A stretch of 56,660 bases of DNA from positions 1 to 56,660 of the forward strand of contig JAAZXB010000019.1 of assembly GCA_014240375.1 (NCBI GenBank), read 5' to 3'. Source of the stretch: Planctomycetota bacterium. Lineage in GTDB: Bacteria; Planctomycetota; UBA8108; UBA1146. Shown here piece by piece: positions 1-9,097 of this stretch. The translations under genes were made by a program, and so were the position numbers. The notes under the pieces were generated by a model that did no database searches, was not told the DNA's origin, and saw nothing but the letters and a program-made list of their open reading frames with translations. The stretch's first letter is position 1; every line of letters begins with the position of its first letter.

Positions 1-2432
1 CGAATGAATCGGTCGGGAGGAATGCAGGTCAATTCGCAAGTCAGTTCTGGCAGAGCTTCACCGCAGACGGTGGTTCCACCGAGGAGAATCAGGCTGGGGA
101 CATTTGCGGCCAGGGTCACGGTCGCTGAGGTGGCATCCGCTGTGATCGGGTGATCGACTCCATTGACCGTCAACTGGAGCGAACTGTAGGCCTCTCCATT
201 CAACCAGCTCAGGCTCGCCTGGCAGGTGTAATGGTCGACCGAACAGATCAGGTCGGCAGTCGGCACGGGGACCGGCAGTGGATCGACCAGAATCTCACAA
301 CAGGTCGGCCCGGTGGTCGGCGGCGCACCGTTATTGATGGGTTCAACGCAGATGACCTGGGTGCCGGCACTCAGGGTGGTGGGCCAGTTGGTCGCATCTC
401 CCGGCAGAATGGCAGCCAGAGTCATGTTGGCCGCATCGGGTCCGACCGAGATCTGAACCTCATCGACATTGCCACTGAGGGCCCAACTCAACTGGTAACT
501 GTTGGTGCAGAAGTCGGTCAGGCTGCAGAGCAAATCGGTGGCAGGGGCCGGAGGTGGAGCGATACAGGTCAGTTCACAACTGACTGGAGGTAGTACGATG
601 CCACAGCTGGTGGTGGCGACCAGCGCCACGGTGGTCGCCACGTCCTGGTCCAGTGCCAGGATCGCTGTGGTCGCATCGGCGGTGATCGCCTGGTCGACCC
701 CATTCGAGGTCAACTGGAGCGAGGTGTAACTCTCTCCATTGATCCAGTTCACCGAAGCGGTGCAGGTTTCATGGTCGAGGGTGCAGGAGAAAAAGGTGGT
801 GGGGACAGGATCGGGAATCGGATCCACAACCACCTGGCAGCAGGTCGGTCCGTTGGCGGGGGACATACCATTGTTGAGTGGTTCCACACAGATGGTGGGA
901 GTCCCTGGAAGATTGATGATGGTGGTCCAACTGGTCGAACCTCCCGGAAGGGATGCCATCGGTGTCATGTTGTTGGGATCCGATCCCAACGAGATCAACA
1001 CGGCATCGACACCGCCAGAGAGGGTCCAGGTCACACCGTAAGTGTTGGTGCAAGGATCGATCAGGCTGCACACAAGATCGGCCGCCGCCGCAGGGCGCTG
1101 ATCGTGCCAGATGGCACCCAGATCAGGTAATGTGCCATCGGCGTCGGGGGAAGAGAGTGCGGATCCGGCATCGATGCAGAGCGAATTCGGCAGCAATGAG
1201 TAATCGCGCAGCGCCGGGTCGGTGAATCCAGGATCGCCATTGAGGACTACCGTTCCGGGGTACCCCCCCAGCACGTCGCAGTAGTCGATGGTGGCAGGGG
1301 TCGGGATGCTGATCTCGGCGGTGCCGGCAGGATTCCAGAAGATGGAATGGCTGGCGATGACGGTCGAGATGGCGGTTCCGTTAGGATCGATCGGAAGGTA
1401 GATCCCGCCGGAGCCTTGCAGTGCATTGTTGTTGGCGAGTGTCATGTGATTGAGGTTGATGCTGCTCGAGTTGAGGGTCGAGGCGATGGCCCCTCCCTGA
1501 GAAGTGGCGAAGTTGTTGGCAATGACACTTCTTTGGAGGATCACCGAACTTCCATCGATACCGATGGCGGCACCATGCCCCGCCACATTATCGAACAGTT
1601 CACAAGACACGATATTCGACGGGCTCTGGAACAGAGTCACGGCACCACCGATGAGGGTCGCCTCGTTGTTGGTGAAACTGCAATCAAAGATCTGCGTCGA
1701 GGTGGTCTTGGCATCGATGCCACCTCCGATCAGAGAATTGTTATTATCAAAGGTACTGTTGAGGACGTCTGCACCGGTGCAACCGTCCAGAGTCAAACCG
1801 CCTCCGGCAGTTTGTGCGTTGTTGCCGGTGAAGGAGCAGCCATTGATGATGACGGCACCGACATCGTGGAGGTAAGCTCCCGCTCCTTCGAGGCCGTTAT
1901 TACCGGTGAAAGTGAGCCCGAAGAGGTTCAGGGCGACACTTCCCGAAGCATGGAGGCCAGCACCGAGTTGTGCGGTGTTGGAGTCGAAGGTGCAGTTGAC
2001 CAGGGTGGGGGAGGATCCGCTGATCAGGATTCCTCCGCCTCTGGAAAAGGTACCTGTTGCGTCGGTGATGACCTTGCCGATTCCAGCGGTCAGGGTGAAC
2101 CCATCGATCACTGCCAGTGGAGACTCCCCCTGTTCAAAGACGAGCACCGAGCCATCGCCGGGACCGCGAGTCAGGCTACTGCCATTGATGATCGTCTGGG
2201 CAGCACCTCCTGTGGAGCGAAGGGTGATGCTCTTGCCCGCGAAGGTCAGGTTCTCGAAGTAGGTTCCAGGAGCCACGAGTACCGTATCGAGCAGGTTGGA
2301 CGAGTCGATGGCTCCCTGGATGGTACTGAACTGGTCAGGAACATGAAGGTCAGCAGCGTAGAGGCTGTTGGGATGAAGTAGGCTGAGGCTGAACATCAAG
2401 GACATGGTGAGTACGAATCGAGAGTGGAACAC
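1..2432 (-). CDS. Secreted parallel beta-helix protein with C-terminal Cys-paired Ig/Fn3-like modules (3' end outside window)
   Basis: The frame is open from a GTG at 2432 to the left edge (810 codons visible, no stop). A strong ribosome-binding site (GAGGAGGAG) lies 4 nt before the GTG. Residues 1-23 look like a signal peptide with cleavage after LYAA. Residues about 25-340 have the repetitive N/G-rich pattern of right-handed parallel beta-helix proteins, and the helix closes with the typical DPGF..D..L...S.CIDAG signature. After it come alternating modules of about 85 residues carrying paired cysteines (for example SCTLDHETC, CELTC), at least four visible. The DNA of the first and third such modules is clearly related, so they arose by duplication. 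This is an exported surface or adhesin-like protein; no enzymatic motif was found and the function is unknown. It is divergent from the lipoprotein gene at 2813. The missing C-terminus could hold a dockerin, as in other large proteins here, but that is not visible. Confidence 0.85.
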   Translation of the reverse strand, partial: MFHSRFVLTMSLMFSLSLLHPNSLYAADLHVPDQFSTIQGAIDSSNLLDTVLVAPGTYFENLTFAGKSITLRSTGGAAQTIINGSSLTRGPGDGSVLVFEQGESPLAVIDGFTLTAGIGKVITDATGTFSRGGGILISGSSPTLVNCTFDSNTAQLGAGLHASGSVALNLFGLTFTGNNGLEGAGAYLHDVGAVIINGCSFTGNNAQTAGGGLTLDGCTGADVLNSTFDNNNSLIGGGIDAKTTSTQIFDCSFTNNEATLIGGAVTLFQSPSNIVSCELFDNVAGHGAAIGIDGSSVILQRSVIANNFATSQGGAIASTLNSSSINLNHMTLANNNALQGSGGIYLPIDPNGTAISTVIASHSIFWNPAGTAEISIPTPATIDYCDVLGGYPGTVVLNGDPGFTDPALRDYSLLPNSLCIDAGSALSSPDADGTLPDLGAIWHDQRPAAAADLVCSLIDPCTNTYGVTWTLSGGVDAVLISLGSDPNNMTPMASLPGGSTSWTTIINLPGTPTICVEPLNNGMSPANGPTCCQVVVDPIPDPVPTTFFSCTLDHETCTASVNWINGESYTSLQLTSNGVDQAITADATTAILALDQDVATTVALVATTSCGIVLPPVSCELTCIAPPPAPATDLLCSLTDFCTNSYQLSWALSGNVDEVQISVGPDAANMTLAAILPGDATNWPTTLSAGTQVICVEPINNGAPPTTGPTCCEILVDPLPVPVPTADLICSVDHYTCQASLSWLNGEAYSSLQLTVNGVDHPITADATSATVTLAANVPSLILLGGTTVCGEALPELTCELTCIPPDRFI

Positions 2433-2812
2433 GGATCTCCTCCTCTGAAGATTGCTGATCGAGAGTCAAGATGGAACAGAGGGAATCTCTTTTGGAACCC
2501 CTTATGTCATTTACTCTACTGCCGTATTGTACTGCTAACAAACGGTGTTTGAACCATCGGTAATGACAATTGCTGTATTTTTCGTATATCCTGCCTAATT
2601 GTCGCTTATTTGCTGAAATACCCGTATGACTAGGCGGCCACCAAGAATGTCAATATAGACAAAGTGCCTAACATGGCTACAATCAGCGTTACCTTTCCTT
2701 TGCCATTTGAGCACCATCTCAGGCCTTACATTTGAATCGACTTGATCAGTACCTCGGGCTACGGCTCGCGGTGCGCAATGAAATCATGGGCAATAGCCCT
2801 GAGGAGGACCCG
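2433..2812. other. AT-rich divergent intergenic region
   Basis: This 380-bp gap separates the divergent beta-helix gene (minus) and the lipoprotein operon (plus). It is visibly more AT-rich than the surrounding genes. Apart from the promoter candidate at 2656-2683 I see no gene, repeat or hairpin in it. An in-frame TTG at 2732 would extend the plus-strand gene by 27 codons, but the extension lacks a signal sequence and was rejected. Confidence 0.6.
2656..2683 (+). promoter_or_regulatory. Candidate sigma70-type promoter for the lipoprotein operon
   Basis: TAGACA (5/6 to TTGACA) and TACAAT (5/6 to TATAAT) are separated by 16 bp. Transcription would start near 2690, leaving a leader of about 120 nt before the ATG at 2813. 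This is a pattern match only. Confidence 0.4.
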
Positions 2813-4234
2813 ATGCCGAGTTCTACAAGCTTCATCGGTAAAATGCTGCTGCTGGTCGTATTTACCGCACTCATCGGCGGTTGTTTTGGCCGAAGTACCA
2901 AGATCATGGCCCCCACGGCCCTCAGTTATCCGACTGCGGAATGGGTCTTGACGGTTGGTGAACCGGTAATTATTCCCGCCCCGCTGGTCGAGGGCGACGC
3001 ACCCGATCTGTGGGTCGTGACCCCCGAGTTGCCGCTTGGCCTGACTCTCGATTCGAAAAGCGGAATCATCACTGGAACCCCAGGAGAAAGCTGTCCAACG
3101 GCATTCTTCACCATCACGGCCTCTAACTACGGTGGCGAGATTGCGGTGGGCCTGGAGATCCGGGTGCTTCCCGAGGCGCCGTGCGACCTGGCGTATTCAC
3201 TCGACTCGGTACAGATCCTCGCCTTTACCTCTTTTCCGACTCTGACTCCCACTCTCGGATGTGGACCATCGAGTGACTACTCGGTGGATCCTGCACTGCC
3301 CGAGGGGGTTGTGCTCGATCCCCACAGTGGAGTCCTCAGCGGAACGCCAATCGTCAGCCAGGATGCGACCCTGCATCAACTGACCGCGGCCAACGAAAGT
3401 GGCACCGCCACCTTCTCGATTCTCATCGAAATCATTCCTGCGGGGCCCTGTGATCTCGCCTACCTCGAAGACGACAAGGTGGTCGCACCGTTTGCACCGA
3501 TGGACCCGATCTCCCCCACCACCGGGTGTGGCGAGGCGGAGCTGTGGCTGATCGATCCGGCCTTGCCGGAGGGGGTCTCCATCGATCCGACGACCGGGAT
3601 CATCTCCGGAACTCCCACCCTGGAAACTTCCAGGATCGTCTACACCGTCATCGCCTCCAATGAGCATGGCAGTGACGAGACAGAGATTGCCCTGCGCATC
3701 TCACCAGTCTTCACCTACCAGCTGGAACAGATCAGCGGTGAGTACGACCAGACCACCGGAGAGGGTGGAGCCGAGGTTCGCATCATCTTGACCGAAGGAG
3801 GGGATAACGTGACCTTCCCGACCCAGATCTTGATGCTCTCGCTGGCTCTGGCTCACGATGTCGAGCGCCTCGATCTGACCTCGGTGGTCCCGGGACAGGA
3901 TCTGACCGGATTCAACGACGGTAATGGTCCCGAGTTCTTCGCTCCCTTCGAGACCCCGGATGGGTTCACCCTGGGAATCGTTTTCTCCTTCTCTGCCGAC
4001 GCAGGTGGGCTGACGGCGGATCTCCCGCGAGAAGTGGCAGTGGTCACCTACAGTACGATTCCAGCTGCTTTCTCCGGCAACAGCGCCGGCGATCAGTCCG
4101 ATCTGGACTGGGGGAATCCTTCTGCTGGTGCTCCGGGCATACCTTCTGTTGGAAACACCGTGGTGCTGGATGGAGTGACGGGAATCTTGCCGATCACTGC
4201 TGGTGCCAGATTGGATCTCGTACCGAGCGAGTAA
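2813..4234 (+). CDS. Lipoprotein with three putative-Ig repeats and C-terminal cohesin-like module
   Basis: The start is the ATG at 2813, behind GAGGAGG, and gives 473 residues. It begins with a type II signal peptide, lipobox LIGG-C at Cys24. Three repeats of about 85 residues follow; each carries the putative-Ig (He_PIG) core of the type LPxGLxxDxxxGxIxGTP. Repeats 2 and 3 also hold a Cys pair (PCDLAY ... GCG) likely to form a disulfide. Residues about 305-473 form a beta-rich module that recurs at the end of the next gene and inside the proteins at 9098 and 47221; I call it cohesin-like from its size, hydrophobic pattern and coexistence with dockerins. The gene leads an operon, with the next gene starting 43 bp downstream. 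Probably a surface-anchored structural protein. Confidence 0.85.
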   Translation: MPSSTSFIGKMLLLVVFTALIGGCFGRSTKIMAPTALSYPTAEWVLTVGEPVIIPAPLVEGDAPDLWVVTPELPLGLTLDSKSGIITGTPGESCPTAFFTITASNYGGEIAVGLEIRVLPEAPCDLAYSLDSVQILAFTSFPTLTPTLGCGPSSDYSVDPALPEGVVLDPHSGVLSGTPIVSQDATLHQLTAANESGTATFSILIEIIPAGPCDLAYLEDDKVVAPFAPMDPISPTTGCGEAELWLIDPALPEGVSIDPTTGIISGTPTLETSRIVYTVIASNEHGSDETEIALRISPVFTYQLEQISGEYDQTTGEGGAEVRIILTEGGDNVTFPTQILMLSLALAHDVERLDLTSVVPGQDLTGFNDGNGPEFFAPFETPDGFTLGIVFSFSADAGGLTADLPREVAVVTYSTIPAAFSGNSAGDQSDLDWGNPSAGAPGIPSVGNTVVLDGVTGILPITAGARLDLVPSE

Positions 4235-4277
4235 TCGCATCGGTCGTTGCAGTGGATCAGAAGTGAGGGCCCCCCCG

Positions 4278-7200
4278 ATGTCACGCCTGAAGATGTTGCT
4301 CCTGTGGATGACGGCCTGCTGGCTTGCAGGATGTGGTGGAGGAGTGGGAAATTCACCCGCAGTAGAGACTTTCCCTCCCCAGTCGATCTCCTATCCCGAC
4401 ATCGATGGTTGGATGGTCGGATCGACCATCGAACCCGTCGCGCCGGAAGTGAACGGGGGCCTTCCCGATTTCTGGACGGTCGAACCCGATCTACCGCTGG
4501 GGATATCCATCGACCCGAATAACGGTGTCATCACCGGTGCCCCGTTGGAACTTCATCCGCTGACTCACCATATCGTGGTCGCTCAGAACGAGGGTGGACA
4601 GGTGACGTTCGTCATCTCCATCGAGGTGTCGCAAGAAGCGCCATGTGATCTCGATTACGGAGCCTTCAGTTTCCAGTGGATCGAGAATCAGCCACTCTCG
4701 CCGATCGTTCCCGTTTCCTCATGTGGAGTGGCCAGCAGCTGGAGCATCGCTCCTGCCTTGCCACAGGGTCTGTTCCTCGACCCCATGACCGGTGCCATCA
4801 GCGGTATTGCGAACGAATCGAGTGCGCTGGCGATCTACCTGATCGTCGCTCAAAACTCCGCCGGTCAAGGAGCGATCACTCTCGCCATCGAGGTGATGGC
4901 GGTGCCACCGTGCGACCTGACTTACCCGCAATCTTCACTGTCACTGCTACAGGGTGAAGTGTTGCCCCCGCAACTTCCCCAGGTTTCCTGTGGAGTGGTG
5001 GAGAACTATTCGGTGCAGCCTGCGTTCCCTGTGGGGCTCGAACTCGATTCGATTTCAGGGATCATCTCCGGCACCGCACTGGAGCTCAGTGGACAGACGA
5101 CGCATCTGATCCGTGCTGCCAATGGCAGTGGGGAGTCGACCTTTTCACTGACCCTCGAGGTGGAGATCCAACCCCCTTGTCTTCTGACCTATCCCGTGGC
5201 TCTGCTTTCATTGCAGGTGGGAGAGGCCGTGGCACCACTGGTTCCGACGGTTGAATGTGGATCGGTGACAGCGTTTACAGTGACACCAACCCTGCCTCAG
5301 GGTCTGACCATCGACTCGTTGACCGGGGTGATCGAGGGAGTGGCTACGACCACTTCTGACGCCACTTCTCATCAGGTCAGCGCCAGCAATGCCAGTGGCC
5401 AGAGTAGTTTCAACATCGTCATCGAGGTGCTGTCCCAGCCTCCTTGTGATCTTCAGTATCCGATCTCGCTGCTGTCGATCGAGGTGGGAGAGGGGGTCGG
5501 CCCATTCGATCCGACGGTCGGTTGTGGATCCGTGAGTAGCTTCAGTGTGTCACCGCTGCTCCCCGCCGGGCTCTTTCTCGATGTCTCGACCGGGGTGATC
5601 CTGGGTGCTGCGATGGCGATTTCAGAGAGCGCCAGTTACCAGATCACCGCCAGTAACGCGGTGGGGCAGACCAGTTTCGATCTGGTCGTAGTGGTGATGC
5701 CGCAAGCGCCGTGCAATCTCCAGTACCCACCCATCGAAGCAATGGTCGGAGAGCCGATCGCCGCCGTCGGGCCCACATCTTCCTGTGGTCCCATCCAGTT
5801 CTACTCGGTGAGTCCACCGCTTCCGCAGGGACTCACTCTCGATCCGATCAGCGGCTTGATCTCGGGGACTCCTCAACTGCAAGGGGGACCCACCCTCCAT
5901 TCGATCGAGGGAGAGAATGGTAGTGGTTCAACCGCGACTCAGATCAGTATCACGGTGAATCCCGCCGCTCCCTGTTCCCTGCAGTATCCGCACAACTCGC
6001 TCACCTTGATCGTCGATGAGGAAGCGGTATTCCTCGAGGCCACGGTCGGCTGTGGAGCGGCCTCCCTGTGGAGCGTCAATCCGGCCTTGCCGGCAGGATT
6101 GTCCCTCGATGCGCTCACCGGAGTGATCTCTGGCATCACAACGCAACTTCAGGGGTCTCTCCAGTACAGCATCGAAGCGTCAAACGTCAGTGGATCATCG
6201 ATCTTCTCGATCGGCATCGAGGTGGTGGAGCCGGCGCCCTGTGATCTTCAGTATCCGGTCGCTCTCATCTCACTGGAGGTGGGGGAGGTTCAATCGGCAC
6301 TGACTCCTGCAGTCTCCTGCGGAAGTGTCGAAAGTTACAGCGTGGTGCCGACGTTACCGACCGGCTTGTTGCTCGATCCACTGACCGGAGTGTTGTCAGG
6401 AACTGCAGCAGCGCTTTCCGATGCCACTGGATACCAGATCAGTGCCAACAATAGCAGCGGGCAGACCATCTTCGATTTGACCATCGAGGTGCTCCCGCAG
6501 GCACCCTGCGATCTCGGTTATCCGCTCCCAGTGCTCTCCTTGCAGGTGGCAACCGCACTGCTGCCCCAGTCTCCGACCGTCAGTTGTGGAGAGCCTTCTT
6601 CCTTCAGCGTGACACCGACCCTACCCTCCGGCCTGGTGCTGGATGGAGTGACGGGAGTGATCGAGGGAACGCCGCTGATCGCCGCAGAATCGACCAGTTA
6701 CCAGATCAGTGCCATCAATGTCACCGGTGTGGCCATCGTCGAGGTGGTGATCGAAGTGCTTCCGCAGGCGCCCTGCGATCTCCAGTACCCTACAGCGCTG
6801 CTGTCGGTGCCAGTGGCCACGGCGCTGGCTGCCATCACTCCCACCTCGGATTGCGGAGCGGTCGACAGTTACTCGGTGCTTCCGCCACTTCCTTCGGGTC
6901 TGGTCCTCGATGGCTCGACCGGCGAGATCAGTGGAACGCCCTTGACCAGTTCGACGGCGACCAGTTATCAGATCAGCGCCAGCAACATCTCGGGGCAGAC
7001 CAGTTTCGATCTGCTGATCGAGGTGCTGGCACTGGCTCCCTGTGATCTCACATACTCGCTCGCACAGCTTTCTCTGGTAGAGAGTGTCGCGATGCCGACC
7101 CTGCTTCCGCTGGTCGGTTGTGGAGTGGTGACATCCTTCACCGTCTCACCACCGTTGCCGGCGGGGCTGACCATCGACGTACTGTCTGGAGTGATCGAGG

Positions 7201-8873
7201 GGACCCCCTCGAGCAATTCGGCCCTCACCTCTCATCAGATCAGTGCCGAGAATGCCATCGGTCAGTCCACCTTTGATTTACTCATCGAGGTGTTGCCGCA
7301 GGTTCCTTGTGGACTGCAGTACTCCACCTCCAACTGGTTGCTGCTGATCGGACAAGATTTCTTGTCGGAGATCCCAACCTCGGACTGCGGCGCCATCGAT
7401 CACTACTCTGTGGTTCCTAACTTGCCGCTGGGATTGCAACTGGATGGCACCACCGGAGAGATCAGTGGAACTCCACAATTTCAAGGTGGGCCCACCTCTC
7501 ATGTGGTCATCGGCGGAAATGTCAGTGGATCCACAACGACCCTGGTGACGATCACCATCGCACCTGAGGCTCCCTGCACCCTGATCTATCCGGACCCATC
7601 GTTGACGGTGGTCGCGGCAGAAGATGTCGTGTTCCTGGTCCCAACGGTCGGTTGTGGATCGGTCAGCCAGTGGAGCATCGCCCCGGCATTGCCGGACGGG
7701 CTCCTTTTCGATGGCACCAACGGTGTGATCTCAGGGGTGGCGACGACCATCCAGGGCCCGACCGATTACCTGATCGAAGCGGCCAATAGCAGTGGCTCGT
7801 CCACCTTCACTCTCACCATCGAGGTGGTGGGGACGGCGCCCTGCCAGCTGCTGTATCCCGATTCCACCCTGGTGCTATTGCTCGGTGTGGCGCTCGATCT
7901 CCAGCAACCCACGGTGGGCTGTGGAACTGCCGATCTCTTCTCCATCGACCCTGCGCTGCCGGCGGGCCTCACCTTCGACGCCCTGACCGGATCCATCGGA
8001 GGGACCGCGTCGCAACTGACGGCGACCACCCAGCATCTGGTCACCGCATCGAATGGAATTGGAGCCACCAGCGTGTTTCTGACCACCGAGGTGATCGGCA
8101 TGGCCCCTTGTGATCTCCAGTATCCCCAGACTCCGCTCGCGCATCCTGTGGCCGTCACGATGGCTCCACAGATTCCTCAGGTGGGCTGCGGAAATGTCGA
8201 GATCTGGAGTGTGACTCCGCCTCTACCGAGTGGCCTGACCTTCGATGAAGCCACCGGTGCGATTGCTGGTCAGGCTCTGGCGGAGGGGGAAAGCACCCAC
8301 TTGATTCGTGGTGAGAATGGCTTCGGCAGCGTCGAGACGACCCTCGATGTCATCATCCGGGATGTCTTCTTGTTCCATGCCGAGCCGTTCCAGATCGGCT
8401 ACTCGCCGGTGACCGGAATCGGAAGCGGCCAGGTCGCCTTGATGTGTGAGGAGGGGAGTTCCAATCCGGGCTACCCGATGCCGCTGGCAGGGATCTCGAT
8501 GGCGATTCAGCACGATCCATCCCTGCTGAACTATGTCGCCGTCGAGCAAGGACAGGCGATGGCGAACTTGAACAATGGTGGAGGCCCCGATTTCTGGGGA
8601 GTGAACACCGTCGATGGAGCGGTCCTGGTCGGCGCCTTGATCTCGTTCACCTTCGGCGACGTGCTGGTCTGCGACATCGACAGTGAAATCGCCGTGATCG
8701 AGTTCGCCACCAATCCCCAGACGATGCAGGGAAATCCAACCGGAACCTCAGGAGTGCTTCCCTGGGGCAATCCAGGGACCACTCCTCCGCTCGATAATCT
8801 GGTGGTGGTCGACGGTACCGTCAGTGTCGACCCGGTATTCAAACCGGTCGAATTCCTGCTATTCCCCCAATAA
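4278..8873 (+). CDS. Giant lipoprotein: 15 putative-Ig repeats plus cohesin-like module
   Basis: The start chosen is the ATG at 4278 (weak GAGGG ribosome-binding site), because it opens a lipoprotein signal peptide with lipobox WLAG-C at Cys19; upstream in-frame ATG 4203 overlaps the previous gene and has no signal. The product is 1531 residues. I count 15 repeats of 85-90 residues: the first lacks the Cys pair, the next 14 each start with PC(D/N/S)L-Y and hold a second Cys in a (G/S/D)CG motif, followed by LPxGLxxDxxTGxIxG. Residues about 1365-1531 are the cohesin-like module shared with the upstream gene. The architecture equals that of the upstream gene with a longer repeat stalk, so the two are tandem paralogues differing mainly in stalk length. 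Likely an outer-surface filament that presents the C-terminal module. Confidence 0.87.
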   Translation: MSRLKMLLLWMTACWLAGCGGGVGNSPAVETFPPQSISYPDIDGWMVGSTIEPVAPEVNGGLPDFWTVEPDLPLGISIDPNNGVITGAPLELHPLTHHIVVAQNEGGQVTFVISIEVSQEAPCDLDYGAFSFQWIENQPLSPIVPVSSCGVASSWSIAPALPQGLFLDPMTGAISGIANESSALAIYLIVAQNSAGQGAITLAIEVMAVPPCDLTYPQSSLSLLQGEVLPPQLPQVSCGVVENYSVQPAFPVGLELDSISGIISGTALELSGQTTHLIRAANGSGESTFSLTLEVEIQPPCLLTYPVALLSLQVGEAVAPLVPTVECGSVTAFTVTPTLPQGLTIDSLTGVIEGVATTTSDATSHQVSASNASGQSSFNIVIEVLSQPPCDLQYPISLLSIEVGEGVGPFDPTVGCGSVSSFSVSPLLPAGLFLDVSTGVILGAAMAISESASYQITASNAVGQTSFDLVVVVMPQAPCNLQYPPIEAMVGEPIAAVGPTSSCGPIQFYSVSPPLPQGLTLDPISGLISGTPQLQGGPTLHSIEGENGSGSTATQISITVNPAAPCSLQYPHNSLTLIVDEEAVFLEATVGCGAASLWSVNPALPAGLSLDALTGVISGITTQLQGSLQYSIEASNVSGSSIFSIGIEVVEPAPCDLQYPVALISLEVGEVQSALTPAVSCGSVESYSVVPTLPTGLLLDPLTGVLSGTAAALSDATGYQISANNSSGQTIFDLTIEVLPQAPCDLGYPLPVLSLQVATALLPQSPTVSCGEPSSFSVTPTLPSGLVLDGVTGVIEGTPLIAAESTSYQISAINVTGVAIVEVVIEVLPQAPCDLQYPTALLSVPVATALAAITPTSDCGAVDSYSVLPPLPSGLVLDGSTGEISGTPLTSSTATSYQISASNISGQTSFDLLIEVLALAPCDLTYSLAQLSLVESVAMPTLLPLVGCGVVTSFTVSPPLPAGLTIDVLSGVIEGTPSSNSALTSHQISAENAIGQSTFDLLIEVLPQVPCGLQYSTSNWLLLIGQDFLSEIPTSDCGAIDHYSVVPNLPLGLQLDGTTGEISGTPQFQGGPTSHVVIGGNVSGSTTTLVTITIAPEAPCTLIYPDPSLTVVAAEDVVFLVPTVGCGSVSQWSIAPALPDGLLFDGTNGVISGVATTIQGPTDYLIEAANSSGSSTFTLTIEVVGTAPCQLLYPDSTLVLLLGVALDLQQPTVGCGTADLFSIDPALPAGLTFDALTGSIGGTASQLTATTQHLVTASNGIGATSVFLTTEVIGMAPCDLQYPQTPLAHPVAVTMAPQIPQVGCGNVEIWSVTPPLPSGLTFDEATGAIAGQALAEGESTHLIRGENGFGSVETTLDVIIRDVFLFHAEPFQIGYSPVTGIGSGQVALMCEEGSSNPGYPMPLAGISMAIQHDPSLLNYVAVEQGQAMANLNNGGGPDFWGVNTVDGAVLVGALISFTFGDVLVCDIDSEIAVIEFATNPQTMQGNPTGTSGVLPWGNPGTTPPLDNLVVVDGTVSVDPVFKPVEFLLFPQ

Positions 8874-9097
8874 GTTCGCCGGTGAGATCGCACGGAAACG
8901 ACCTGAGGTGATTCTAAAGAGACCTGATTGTCTAAAATGACCCCTATCATCCCGACCATCTATTCAGTACGATCGGGATACTAGTATTCAGGTGTGAGTT
9001 TTGTAAACTATACAGTCCGCTACCTATTCCATTTTCCCGATTCAAGGGGCTTGGAGTCGGCCGATATAATCCGGGAGATCCCGGGAGAGGTGCCAAG

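Noticed and set aside
1347..2381. Long plus-strand open frames across 1-2.4 kb
   Set aside because: The minus-strand frame carries a ribosome-binding site, a signal peptide and beta-helix signatures; the plus-strand frames lack any domain pattern and are shadows of biased codon use.
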